64,000 bases of DNA, taken from Yoonia ponticola (lineage in GTDB: Bacteria > Pseudomonadota > Alphaproteobacteria > Rhodobacterales > Rhodobacteraceae). A program made the translations under genes and the position numbers. Shown piece after piece: positions 8,927 to 17,984 of this stretch. The stretch lies in NCBI RefSeq assembly GCF_014199395.1, contig NZ_JACIJM010000002.1, positions 310,001 to 374,000 of the forward strand. Direction: 5' to 3'. The stretch's first letter is position 1. The number at the start of each line of letters is the position of its first letter. The notes under the pieces were generated by a model that saw only the letters and a program-made list of their open reading frames with translations, was not told the DNA's origin and searched no databases.

Positions 8927-11251
8927 GTGAATAAACGGGCAAGAGGTCTTAATTTTATTTTGGACGATCCACTGGATTATAAGCCAAGGCAAAATGCATT
9001 AAGCGTCGTCGATGTCCTTATGTTTTTGCGCAGACGCTGGTTAATGATCGGCGTTATTTCGGGGTTAGTGGTTCTGGCCACGGCCGCGATGCTAACGACT
9101 ATTCAGCCACGCTATTCCGCAACGTCCGAATTAACTCTGATCGACCAACGCCAACAAAGCATTCCAATTGCGGACCTTTTATCGGGTGTGCCGCTTAGTC
9201 GTCAGCTTGTTCAGCAAGAAATCACGACGATGCAGTCGAAGGCCTTCATGATCGATGTGGCAAAGAGGTTAGAAGCTGAGAATGGCTCCTTGGAATTGGA
9301 AACGCCACAAGCGCCGATCCTGCCTGTGCGCCTGCTACGAAGCGCAAAGCGCGTGGTGTCGGGCTTCATTTCACCCGCGCCCATGAAACCCAGCCTCCCC
9401 GCACAGCCTGTTGCGGCAGCGCCGGACGTCATTGATGACGCAAACGCCGACCTCGTGTTGACGCCGCGCTTTGTGCCTGATGATGCCTTTCTTATCCTTG
9501 CTGCCGATCAAGAAAAGTATGGTGCGACCGCCGATCAGTTAAGTGGGATGCTCAACATCTCACAACTTGGAAATGGCTATGTCATTCGCGTTTCCGCGCT
9601 ATCCATCAACCCAGTACTTGCGGCGCAAATTGCGAACACGGTTTCGTCTGAATATGCCCGTTTTAGCTTAAATATCCGCGGTGAATCCATTGAAGAGCAG
9701 GTTCAACTTCTTAGCGCCCGAGTGGATGAAATGGGGCAAAATCTGGAAGAAGCCGAAACTGCGGTTGTCGCGTTTCAAGAGCAGGTGATGGGCGTTAACG
9801 ACACCAGCGCAGAACGGTTAGACCGCGAAATCGCAAGTCTTGCGAATAGCTTGATTGACGCGCGCGCCGATGTCCTGCGCGCGGAGGCTAGTTCTGACAA
9901 AGTTGTTGAAATCATCGCGTCCGAAGGTCCGATTGCGGCTGCTAATGTCCTAAGCTCGCCGATCCTATCGAATGTCCGTGCCGAACTATCCGGACACCGG
10001 ATCGAACGCAGTCGCGCTGTGGAACGTTTTGGCCCTCAATCGAGCCAAGTGTCTGGGATCGACGCGGTCATCAACCGTATTTACGAAGAAATCGAGGTCG
10101 AAACCGCTCGGCTGCTTGCCGAACATGAAACCAAAGTGGACATCGCAAAGAGCATCGAGAACTCCATTGCATCCGAACTGGAGCGGTCTGAAAACACCGT
10201 CTTGTCGCGGTCGCGTAACATGGTCGAATTGGCCAAATTGAAACGGATCGCCGATGCAAACCGCATTGCCTACGAAGAATTCCTGAGTATCGCGACGGAA
10301 TCCGCACAGTACCGTGCACTGCAACAGCCAACTATTCGCCCATTGTCCTTTGCCGAAATTCCGTCGACACCAAGTTCACCAAGGACGCTCATGACCTTGG
10401 CCATCGCAGGGCTAAGTAGTCTTGTGGCGGGTCTCGGCATTGCGATCTTGATTGAGACAATGAACGATAAGTTCAAAACCACTCGACAGTTGCGAGATAT
10501 ATCAAGACGCCCTGTGATCGGCAGCTTTAGCGAGGTCAAAAAAGGAAGAATCGCGCAGCTACGCGAATTTATCGCCTACGGAGACCGCAAACATGTCCCA
10601 CAGAAGTTCCAAACCGCGATCCAAGAAGGCCACGGCGTCGCGTCATTTATTCAACATGCCATGAATAGCGGAAAGCAAACGGTCGTTGTTTCTTCGGCCA
10701 TCGCGGGCGAAGATGCCTCGCTGGTTGCCATGCTTTATGCCAATGCGCTTGCTGATCGGAACCAAAAAGTCATCCTGATGGATGCGTGCGGTAACTGGAA
10801 CCAGACCGTCAATGGGCAGCAGGTCTCTGAAGACAAGACCGAGGCGAATACCGAGTCCGGTAATCTTCAGATCGTCACAACATCCGCGACGCTTCATGTT
10901 CTGAAGTTCCTGAATGACGAAACACCCGCGCTAAGCTATCTGTCGGACAAGCAAATCTACGATATCCTTGAAACTGTATCCGGGGTCTACGACTACATTG
11001 TGATCGACGCGCCGCCCATTTTGTCGTCCGCCGGCGCCCTACGTTTTGTGAAAGCCGCCGACACGTTGGTGATAGCATCAAGGTGGAACGCGACACCGCG
11101 CCAAACAGTCGAAACGTGCATTGAAAAGCTGAAAGATGTGGCCGCGCTAAACGTGTTGATGGTGATGACGCAAGTAAAACGACGCATTGAACGCAAATAC
11201 GAATATGTCGGTTACAGCAAAACGATGAAACACGATGAGGCGCTGTTATGA
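8927..11251 (+). CDS. ExoP/Wzc-like polysaccharide copolymerase with degenerate BY-kinase domain
   Basis: This is about 775 residues, close to the 786 of S. meliloti ExoP. It has a Wzz domain with an N-terminal transmembrane helix (about 35-58), a long periplasmic coiled coil (about 240-460), a second transmembrane helix (about 485-510, preceded by the P-rich PSTPSSPRTLM), and a C-terminal cytosolic P-loop-like domain. In that domain the expected Walker A is SSAIAGEDAS at about 589-598, lacking the GK(S/T) lysine. Walker B (YIVIDAPP) is kept. The C-terminus has only a few tyrosines (KYEYVGY). It probably controls chain length and links export to the outer-membrane protein encoded next, but may not be an active tyrosine kinase. 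The GTG at 8927 has GAGGG seven bases upstream. Confidence 0.88.
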   Translation: MNKRARGLNFILDDPLDYKPRQNALSVVDVLMFLRRRWLMIGVISGLVVLATAAMLTTIQPRYSATSELTLIDQRQQSIPIADLLSGVPLSRQLVQQEITTMQSKAFMIDVAKRLEAENGSLELETPQAPILPVRLLRSAKRVVSGFISPAPMKPSLPAQPVAAAPDVIDDANADLVLTPRFVPDDAFLILAADQEKYGATADQLSGMLNISQLGNGYVIRVSALSINPVLAAQIANTVSSEYARFSLNIRGESIEEQVQLLSARVDEMGQNLEEAETAVVAFQEQVMGVNDTSAERLDREIASLANSLIDARADVLRAEASSDKVVEIIASEGPIAAANVLSSPILSNVRAELSGHRIERSRAVERFGPQSSQVSGIDAVINRIYEEIEVETARLLAEHETKVDIAKSIENSIASELERSENTVLSRSRNMVELAKLKRIADANRIAYEEFLSIATESAQYRALQQPTIRPLSFAEIPSTPSSPRTLMTLAIAGLSSLVAGLGIAILIETMNDKFKTTRQLRDISRRPVIGSFSEVKKGRIAQLREFIAYGDRKHVPQKFQTAIQEGHGVASFIQHAMNSGKQTVVVSSAIAGEDASLVAMLYANALADRNQKVILMDACGNWNQTVNGQQVSEDKTEANTESGNLQIVTTSATLHVLKFLNDETPALSYLSDKQIYDILETVSGVYDYIVIDAPPILSSAGALRFVKAADTLVIASRWNATPRQTVETCIEKLKDVAALNVLMVMTQVKRRIERKYEYVGYSKTMKHDEALL

Positions 11252-12474
11252 TCATCCCGTTTCAATGGATCATGCGGTGTCTTGGCTACCTGTGTTTGAT
11301 CGCAGTACCGATCATAGCTTTCGCCGATGACTATCGCTTGGCGCCTGACGACGTCGTCGCCTTGCGAATTTCAAGCTGGGACGAGGCGACAGCCAGCTAC
11401 ACGCCGATGACGGTGATTGACGGCGATTATCGGATCATGGCGAACGGACGCATTTCCTTTCCAATTGTAGGAACCGTCGACGCGGGCGGGCAGACTGTCG
11501 ACACCCTAGGCGACCAGATAGCTGAAGCGTTACAATCAAACGCAGGGCTGTTTCAATTGCCCGAAGTGTCGGTGCAGATCGCCCAGTACCGCCCGTTTTA
11601 TGTGCTTGGCGCTGTGAACAATCCTGGTGCATATCCGTGGCAACCCCAGCTGACCCCGATGAAGGCCATCGCGCTGGCAGGGGGCCAAACCCGTCTCAGT
11701 GTCGAAACCATGGACGAAACAAACGGGATCAGGCAATTCACGTCACTGCGAGGCACCCAAGTTGAATTGGCACGCCTCAAAGCACGCGCCGCACGTCAAG
11801 AGGCTGAACTTTCAGAGGCCGCCGACATCACATTTCCCGATCCGTTTTTCCATCCGGATGGTGCTGCATTTGTGGGGCGGCTGAAGGAAGAAGAACGATC
11901 TATTCTCGCGCTCCGCAGGGAAACGCTGGACCGCGCCACAAATTCAAATGCCGCGTTGATCGCGCTATACAAGACGGAACTCGCCGGTTTGGAAACCAAG
12001 CTGGCTGGACTGCGACGCCAACAAGAAGTCGCGCTGGATCAGTTGGAAAACCTCAAAGGTATTGTCGCGAGCGGAGCAGTTCCTGCAAACCGACTGATTG
12101 CTGCTGAGCAAGGGATCGCGGACCTGAACGCGGAAGAATTAGACTTGAACACGGCTATGTTTCGGGCACGTCAACGGATCGGTGAGACCGAGCGCGATCA
12201 GTCGCAAATGGTTGATAATCGACGCGAAGACACAATGACAGACCTACAGAAAACCCGCCACAGCATCGCGCTAGAGACAACGCGAGAACAAATGTTTTCC
12301 CAGTTGGGTGCGTTGAACGGTGTAACGTCCATCGAAACTGCGTTCGATTTGGTTTTAAGTGTGCGTCGTGATGTGGATGGTACGGTCACAGTGCTGGTCA
12401 TCGGCCCTGACGATCCGATCCTCGCAGGGGATGTTTTCGAAATTGAACTCGTCTCGAAATCCGCCACGCAATAG
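11248..12474 (+). CDS. ExoF/Wza-like polysaccharide export outer-membrane-associated protein
   Basis: A Sec-type signal peptide (residues 1-26, ending IIAFA/DDY) precedes a Poly_export domain (YRLAPDDVVALRIS...GRISFPIVGTVDAGG) and an SLBB segment (FYVLGAVNNPGAYPW...AIALAGG). A long coiled coil follows (about 170-360) and a short terminal beta region. There is no lipobox cysteine, which fits ExoF rather than classical Wza. It overlaps the ExoP-like gene by four bases (ATGA), as expected for an export pair. The family forms or gates the envelope channel for exopolysaccharide. It converges with the GH16 gene with five bases between stops. Confidence 0.87.
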   Translation: MIIPFQWIMRCLGYLCLIAVPIIAFADDYRLAPDDVVALRISSWDEATASYTPMTVIDGDYRIMANGRISFPIVGTVDAGGQTVDTLGDQIAEALQSNAGLFQLPEVSVQIAQYRPFYVLGAVNNPGAYPWQPQLTPMKAIALAGGQTRLSVETMDETNGIRQFTSLRGTQVELARLKARAARQEAELSEAADITFPDPFFHPDGAAFVGRLKEEERSILALRRETLDRATNSNAALIALYKTELAGLETKLAGLRRQQEVALDQLENLKGIVASGAVPANRLIAAEQGIADLNAEELDLNTAMFRARQRIGETERDQSQMVDNRREDTMTDLQKTRHSIALETTREQMFSQLGALNGVTSIETAFDLVLSVRRDVDGTVTVLVIGPDDPILAGDVFEIELVSKSATQ

Positions 12475-12479
12475 GCCTT

Positions 12480-13361
12480 TTAATTGCCTGACTTCAAGTC
12501 ACTGCACTGCGGGCTGGATAAATTCTGCGCCTCGAACGATGCGCATTGCACAACGGCGTAACCCGTTGCATCCGCTTCAGCCTCACCAGCCCAATTCGCC
12601 TGTTTGGCGCCCCCTGTCCACAAGTCGAAATATATCTTGGCCGGCGGCAATGGCACCTCTGAAGGCTCATCGATACGGAACAGCTCGATGTCGTTCATGT
12701 ACCACGTGATCCCGTCTTCGTGCCATTCAAACGCGAACAACTGAGGTTGTTCACTGGTATCGAGACCAACATCAACCGTAACCGGTTCTGCCATCGGTTG
12801 CCCGTCGCGATACCGATTGAGGTGCACCTTGTGTGTATCTTGACCCAAAACCTCGATATCGAGCTCTTCGTGGGTGTCGCCAAAATGTGGTCCTGTGTAG
12901 ATGTAGAAGGCGGAAATCAGACCCGCGCCCTTGGCCGATTGCAGGATGATTTCATAGCGCCCGTAGCCGTACCAACCGCGCCGCTGAATCTGCCCGCTCA
13001 GGAAGGGTTTCGTCGTTAACCCAGCTTCGATGAATGTGGCCGGATCTTCGCGGAAATCTTCCAGAGGTACGAGGTTTTGATCGGCGGCAGCGAAAAGCGC
13101 GATTTCAACGCCAACAGGGCTAAATGCAACATTCGATTTACGCCAAGCAGTTTGCATCCATGTTTCTTGATGATCATATTCAGCGATCCACCACTCCGGC
13201 AGTTGCCCGGTCAACCCAAAGACGGTGCGAAACGGCTCACCCATGTTACGTTGTCGTTGCTCTGTCTGCGCCGAAACCGACGTCGCAGCCATACAGAGCA
13301 CCAGTCCAGCAGCCGATATAGGCGTACGGTAATCATTGATAAACATTGTTAAAAATCCCAT
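12480..13361 (-). CDS. Secreted glycoside hydrolase family 16 (ExoK-like)
   Basis: A signal peptide (about residues 6-31, ending SVSA/Q) is followed by a beta-jelly-roll GH16 domain with the catalytic signature HEELDIEVLG. The nucleophile glutamate is E166 and the acid/base E170, with D168 between them. GH16 enzymes of polysaccharide loci (ExoK, ExsH) cleave nascent beta-glycan chains and set molecular mass. The gene is antisense to the export pair and just downstream of a sulfotransferase. An ATG at 13346 is an alternative start, five codons in. Substrate probably is the locus polysaccharide; this is inferred. Confidence 0.87.
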   Translation of the reverse strand: MGFLTMFINDYRTPISAAGLVLCMAATSVSAQTEQRQRNMGEPFRTVFGLTGQLPEWWIAEYDHQETWMQTAWRKSNVAFSPVGVEIALFAAADQNLVPLEDFREDPATFIEAGLTTKPFLSGQIQRRGWYGYGRYEIILQSAKGAGLISAFYIYTGPHFGDTHEELDIEVLGQDTHKVHLNRYRDGQPMAEPVTVDVGLDTSEQPQLFAFEWHEDGITWYMNDIELFRIDEPSEVPLPPAKIYFDLWTGGAKQANWAGEAEADATGYAVVQCASFEAQNLSSPQCSDLKSGN

Positions 13362-14038
13362 TTCAGTAAATTGATTTCTGCCTGAAATACCTCTTCCACT
13401 TTTGATTTTTGGCCCGCGTTAAAAACTTCTTGATATGATCGGCGGTCTTGACGGATACCGCCCTTGGCGTTGGGCAACCTATCAAAAGGAATATCCAATT
13501 CAGCAAATAACGCGGATAATTCTTGGCTCAGCCGATCATATCGCAAAATGCGGTCGACGATGACCGTACCATCCACATCGCAGTAAAATGGTGCATTGTG
13601 GCAAAAGATACCCTTTTCCAAATACGCATCAAGCGTCAAGTTCGGCGTGTAATGCCGATGCCATGCTGCATTTTGGAACATGTGAAAGTGCGATAGCGTC
13701 TTGTCCCAAGGGTTTCGCTCAACGCAAACCTTTAGATAGTTGTCCCAAATTGGTCGCGGCATCCGCGCTCTGGCAAAGCGGGCGGGTATATGATTATAAA
13801 ACCGCTTACGCTTAGCCAACTCTTCGCAGTTTTTTACGAAATCAGGCTTGCTACGCGCACCGCGCAACGGATTGAACCACCCTCTAAAGTTGCGATAAGA
13901 ATTGCCCTCAACTGCTGGAAATATTGGCGTGATCACGTCGTCCGGTCCGCAATGCTTGGACAAGGCTAGCTCAACGCTGGTGCCCGCCGTTTTTAACGTC
14001 TTGATAAAGATCAGTTTGTGTCGATGGGAAACGATCAT
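13349..14038 (-). CDS. Sulfotransferase family 2-like protein
   Basis: The protein begins MIVSHRHKLIFIKTLKTAGTS, where KTAGTS is the PAPS 5'-phosphosulfate loop. CVERNPWDKTLSHF is the 3'-phosphate motif. This matches Sulfotransfer_2/carbohydrate sulfotransferases, about 229 residues. The ATG at 14038 has a GGAAG element five bases upstream; a TTG at 14050 is less likely. It overlaps the GH16 gene start by a few bases, so the two form a minus-strand pair: one modifies and the other cuts the glycan. It is cytoplasmic by absence of a signal peptide. Confidence 0.83.
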   Translation of the reverse strand: MIVSHRHKLIFIKTLKTAGTSVELALSKHCGPDDVITPIFPAVEGNSYRNFRGWFNPLRGARSKPDFVKNCEELAKRKRFYNHIPARFARARMPRPIWDNYLKVCVERNPWDKTLSHFHMFQNAAWHRHYTPNLTLDAYLEKGIFCHNAPFYCDVDGTVIVDRILRYDRLSQELSALFAELDIPFDRLPNAKGGIRQDRRSYQEVFNAGQKSKVEEVFQAEINLLKWDF

Positions 14039-14050
14039 GCAAACTTCCAA

Positions 14051-14326
14051 TGACTATCGTATAATAAAAAATTGGGTCGTAGAAAAATAAGGCCGTCTTA
14101 ATTTGTTCGATCTTTTCTTAATCGCCAGATCCGATCAATAAATTCTTGCCGTTTGCTAAAATTTTTGAGGCTCGGACGTCATCAGTTAATTGCCATCACA
14201 TATAGAATCAGGACCGTGCCCAGTCGCATGATATCAACTTTAGTGACAAAATGCTGAAAATGTCTTACACTTGGCGTGCTGACAATTTTTAGCACGCGTG
14301 ATCAATTTTCGATCCAAGGTATTTTT
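14051..14326. other. Divergent intergenic region
   Basis: This AT-rich gap separates the minus-strand sulfotransferase/GH16 pair from the five-gene plus-strand transferase operon starting at 14327, and must contain promoters for both. An AAGGT element sits just before the ATG at 14327. I recognise no gene, RNA or clear dyad. Confidence 0.4.
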
Positions 14327-15256
14327 ATGAATAAGGCAAAGACAAAAATCTGTGTCTGTGGATGTACATTTCGAAGGCCAAAAGGCCTGCGTGATCTGAT
14401 TTCGTCCTATAAGACCATCATCCCCCCTGAGGGCGTCGATTTAAGATTTGTTCTTATCGACAACGACGTAAACCCGTCGTCCCAAGAACAGATTGAAACC
14501 GCAGCAAAGGATTTTCCGTGGCCTTTGCAATACGTGCACGAACCTGATGCGGGCATACCGATCGCCCGCAACCGTGCGCTGACTGCTGCTGGACGTGACG
14601 GATATGTAGCGTTTGTCGATGATGATGAGACAGTCACGCCCACTTGGCTGACTGAACTCTACCGCGTCGCCACAGAAACCAACGCAACCTTTGTGCAAGG
14701 ACCCGTCCGCATGACGGTTGAAAAGCCCGAGGATCGTTGGTGGCTTGATACAATTTTCTTTCGCCAGAAAGAATTTGCTGACGGCGCTAGCCGCCACGAA
14801 AGCTGGACCAACAATGTCCTGATCGATCTCGACTTTATTACCCGTAAAAAATGTCGATTCGAAAACCGACTGCGCTACGACGGAGGTACTGATACCCTGT
14901 TCTTTCGCGATATCATCGCGTGCGGCGGCAAGGGGTTCTATGCCGCTGATGCCTGGGTTCAAGAAGTGCAACCGCCCGGCCGCCTGACGTGGAAGTGGGC
15001 GATCAACAGGCAATTCCGTTACGGTTCAACGCGGGCGATGACCGCTTTACTGCGCAGGTCCAGACCCCAAGCCACATTATATTGCCTCGCCCGCGGGACA
15101 GCGATCGCGGGCGTCGGGTTGGCCATGATGCTCACCGCAGTGGTGAAGGGCAAACGTGGCTTTGCGGATGGGATCGCCCTACTGTCACGGTCCGCCGGTA
15201 TCCTGTCCGGCATGGTGGGCCACCGCACGCTGGAATATGCGCGGCCAGCAGCATGA
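14327..15256 (+). CDS. Family 2 glycosyltransferase, ExoM-like (first copy)
   Basis: The sequence begins MNKAKTKICVCGCTFRRPKGL and carries the GT2 features LIDNDVNPSS, IPIARNRAL and FVDDDETVTP. The C-terminal part (WAINRQFRYGSTRAM, then a hydrophobic helix VGLAMMLTAVV) is typical of succinoglycan ExoM-type transferases. The ATG at 14327 is preceded by AAGGT at suitable distance; an in-frame extension to 14276 has no support. Its stop overlaps the start of a close paralog (ATGA). It is the first gene of an operon reaching 19237. The sugar donor is unknown. Confidence 0.84.
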   Translation: MNKAKTKICVCGCTFRRPKGLRDLISSYKTIIPPEGVDLRFVLIDNDVNPSSQEQIETAAKDFPWPLQYVHEPDAGIPIARNRALTAAGRDGYVAFVDDDETVTPTWLTELYRVATETNATFVQGPVRMTVEKPEDRWWLDTIFFRQKEFADGASRHESWTNNVLIDLDFITRKKCRFENRLRYDGGTDTLFFRDIIACGGKGFYAADAWVQEVQPPGRLTWKWAINRQFRYGSTRAMTALLRRSRPQATLYCLARGTAIAGVGLAMMLTAVVKGKRGFADGIALLSRSAGILSGMVGHRTLEYARPAA

Positions 15257-16167
15257 CGAGCGACATCGATATCGCAATTTGCACCTTCCGGCGCGCGCAT
15301 ATCGTTAACACGCTTGAATCGGTGGGTCAGATTTCGCCGCCTGACGGGTTAAATATTCGTATCATTGTTGTCGACAACGATGATACGCCATCCGCTAAGG
15401 ACATGGTGTCAGCGTGTAACCTGCCCTTTGCTGTAACCTATCTTCACGCACCTGGCCGCAACATTTCCATTGCGCGCAATGCCTGCCTCGATGCCGCAAC
15501 GGCCCCTATTGTTGTTTTTATCGACGATGACGAACTCGTAACACAAAACTGGCTGACAAATCTCGTCACCGAACAACAGCGGTCCAATGCAGATGTGGTG
15601 CTTGGCCCTGCGCGGGCAATCTACGCAAGCACCGCGCCCAGGTGGATGCAAAGACGTGAGCATCATTCCTCAAGTGCGACCTACGTCGACGGCGAAATCC
15701 GTAGCGGTTACAGCTGCAACACCTTACTGATGCACCACGCGCCCGCAGTTGCCGGCCTGCGATTCCGCCTTGATTTAGGCCGAAGCGGCGGTGAAGACAC
15801 TGTATTCATTTCCAGCATTTACCAGCGTGGCGGCAAAATATCCTATGCCTCTGACGCGCTTGTCACAGAGGCGGTTCCACCGGCGCGTGCCAAATTCATG
15901 TGGTTATTGCGGCGCAAGTTCAGATTTGGCCAGACCCACGGGCTGATGTTAAAAGAAGGTATTTTAGGCCAGCGCTTGCGCCCGCGCCGCGACGTCCCTG
16001 TCGTGATGGGCAAGGCGTTTTGCTGTTTCGGCATGGCAATATTAACGGCACCTGTGATTGATAAATCGGCATCATGGCTGCTGCGCGGCACTTTGCATGC
16101 CGGTGTCATTTATGAATTTCTGGGCGGCAAATCACTAGAGATTTATGGCACCGATCAGCCAACTTAG
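15253..16167 (+). CDS. Family 2 glycosyltransferase, ExoM-like (second copy)
   Basis: This is a tandem paralog of the preceding gene: same length and order, with IAICTFRRAHIV, VVDNDDTPSA, NISIARNACLD, FIDDDELVT and a C-terminal LLRRKFRFGQTHG followed by a hydrophobic helix. Translation probably starts at the ATG at 15253 overlapping the previous stop; the long upstream in-frame extension reads through the neighbour in another frame and is not protein-like. Duplication with divergence suggests two successive linkages in the same repeating unit. Confidence 0.85.
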   Translation: MTSDIDIAICTFRRAHIVNTLESVGQISPPDGLNIRIIVVDNDDTPSAKDMVSACNLPFAVTYLHAPGRNISIARNACLDAATAPIVVFIDDDELVTQNWLTNLVTEQQRSNADVVLGPARAIYASTAPRWMQRREHHSSSATYVDGEIRSGYSCNTLLMHHAPAVAGLRFRLDLGRSGGEDTVFISSIYQRGGKISYASDALVTEAVPPARAKFMWLLRRKFRFGQTHGLMLKEGILGQRLRPRRDVPVVMGKAFCCFGMAILTAPVIDKSASWLLRGTLHAGVIYEFLGGKSLEIYGTDQPT

Positions 16168-17017
16168 GGCCGTCTGCAAGGGTGAATATCCGGAAACAGG
16201 TTTGGTATGTTTGATGATAGATAATCGGACCCTCATCACAAAAGCTGGATTACCACGCATCCAGAAGAAGATCGACGATCTCCGTGGATTGGGCCGCAAT
16301 CACTTTTCTTTAAATGTTGATGGCAAACGGATCGGCTATTGTTATGTGCGTAAAAATGCCTGTTCGAGTTTCAAGAAAATGTTTCTCGACAAGTCGCCGC
16401 ACCGCGCCGACTATCACCCAGATGAACGACCTATCGATTTCATGCGGCAGCACCACCGGATGAACGACAAAGATTTCGCAGATTGCGACCACATCATTTT
16501 CGTTTACCGCGACCCAATCAAACGCACGCTGTCAATGTTTCGGAACAAATTCATCGCCAGCACCGGTGCCACCGATATTCATGCAAATTTTATGCAACTC
16601 GAAGGTGTCGATCCTGCCCACGTCAGCTTCAGATATTTTATTGAACACTACATGCAACGTCGCTTTTCTCAACTGGATCGCCACGTCTTGCCGCAATCTG
16701 TTCACCTGCGCAGGGCGATCTACACCGACTTCGTCGACATCCCCGACCTCTACCCACGCATGTGTGATATTCTTGGAAAGAACATCGGCGACACCTACTT
16801 TCGGCGTCCTGTAAACCAGACGTCGCATGTCCAGCATATTCAATTGAACGGGGCAGCGGAATTGCCGATTGGTGATCTCCGGCAGCTTTTTGCAGACACG
16901 GGGACGATGCCGGATGACGCAAGCTTTTTGGAACCGGACCTGCGAGACAAGATCAAAGCACGGTATTTTGCGGATTACGACGTGATTGACCGGGCCAAAC
17001 AGGCGTCAAGGCAATGA
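16145..17017 (+). CDS. Sulfotransferase-like protein (Sulfotransfer_2 type)
   Basis: The PAPS-binding loop is the divergent YCYVRKNACSSFKKMFL, and the 3'-phosphate motif is IIFVYRDPIKRTLSMFRNKF, both placed as in Sulfotransfer_2 enzymes; a run of charged residues separates them. The open frame overlaps the previous gene by 23 bases if the ATG at 16145 is used. The ATG at 16214 (MIDNRTLI) would remove the overlap and is a real alternative. It sits between two GT2 genes in one operon, which suggests sulfation of a sugar added by a neighbour. Sulfotransferase assignment is good; acceptor unknown. Confidence 0.75.
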   Translation: MAPISQLRAVCKGEYPETGLVCLMIDNRTLITKAGLPRIQKKIDDLRGLGRNHFSLNVDGKRIGYCYVRKNACSSFKKMFLDKSPHRADYHPDERPIDFMRQHHRMNDKDFADCDHIIFVYRDPIKRTLSMFRNKFIASTGATDIHANFMQLEGVDPAHVSFRYFIEHYMQRRFSQLDRHVLPQSVHLRRAIYTDFVDIPDLYPRMCDILGKNIGDTYFRRPVNQTSHVQHIQLNGAAELPIGDLRQLFADTGTMPDDASFLEPDLRDKIKARYFADYDVIDRAKQASRQ

Positions 17018-17042
17018 CGTACCACACGATGGCACCCGCCAA

Positions 17043-17984
17043 ATGACAGCCCAGCCTAGTGTGTCAGTCATCATCGCAGCCTATAATGCGGCGCCGTTTA
17101 TCCACCGCGCAGTTGCAAGTGCGCTGGCGCAAACCGATGTGGCGCTAGAAATTCTCGTGGTCGATGACGCCTCAAGTGACGACACACTAGAAGTACTGGA
17201 ACGGCTAGCGCAATCAGACACCCGCATCAAAACCATCATGGCGCCCGCCAACAAGGGTCCAGCAGCTGCGCGCAATTTGGCGCTGGCGCAGGTCACGTCC
17301 GATTGGATTGCAGTGCTTGATTCCGACGATAGCTTTCAGCCCAACCGCCTGCGCCGCATGATTGATATCGCCAAGCGACAAAACGCGGACATCGTCCTGG
17401 ACGATTTTCAATCAGTTCTCGAAAACGGCGACGTGGTCCCCGACGCGGCCCTGTCGAGCTGCAAATCCGCTGGCTTGATCAGCGCCGTTGACTGGGTCGC
17501 GCTGAATGCATTCGCGCGATCACAGGTCAGCTTTGGCTATGCGAAACCTGTTATGTCCACCCAATTCGTTCGTCAAAAAGGCCTGCATTACAATGAAACC
17601 CTACGAAACGGCGAGGACTATCACCTTATACTCAACGCACTTCTCAACGCAGCCTCCGTCTATTTCACCGCACAGATCGGGTACAACTACACGCGTCGGC
17701 ACGGATCTGTTTCGCACAAAGCAAACGATGCGCACCTGCGCGCATTGCAGATCGCCGACGATCAGGTCGCCAGCACGACGGACCAGATCACACTGCGCAA
17801 ATGGATGAACATTCGTCGCGAGAACCTACGCGATCTGCAAACGACCGAGACTTTTTTGCGCAATCTTAAATCCAGTCGCCTTGATCAGTCGATGATGGCG
17901 TTGCTGAAACGACCACGTGCGGCAGGACGCGTCGCATTGCATCTGAGCGAGGCGATTGCAAAACGGTTTGGACGAAACCGATGA
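17043..17984 (+). CDS. Family 2 glycosyltransferase, ExoO-like
   Basis: A GT2 domain starts at residue 6 (VSVIIAAYNAAPFI) with VVDDASSDDT, GPAAARNLAL and LDSDDSFQP. Later features YAKPVM and NGEDYHL are shared with the protein at 4169-5161, so the two are paralogs of the ExoO kind. The ATG at 17043 lies 25 bases after the sulfotransferase stop and lacks a strong Shine-Dalgarno; an in-frame start at 16986 would overlap that gene. Its end overlaps the next gene by four bases. Linkage specificity is not visible. Confidence 0.83.
   Translation: MTAQPSVSVIIAAYNAAPFIHRAVASALAQTDVALEILVVDDASSDDTLEVLERLAQSDTRIKTIMAPANKGPAAARNLALAQVTSDWIAVLDSDDSFQPNRLRRMIDIAKRQNADIVLDDFQSVLENGDVVPDAALSSCKSAGLISAVDWVALNAFARSQVSFGYAKPVMSTQFVRQKGLHYNETLRNGEDYHLILNALLNAASVYFTAQIGYNYTRRHGSVSHKANDAHLRALQIADDQVASTTDQITLRKWMNIRRENLRDLQTTETFLRNLKSSRLDQSMMALLKRPRAAGRVALHLSEAIAKRFGRNR

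Noticed and set aside
14989..15252. In-frame N-terminal extension of the second ExoM-like gene
   Set aside because: It reads through the first ExoM-like gene in another frame, has no GT features, and an ATGA overlap start at 15253 fits the family N-terminus.
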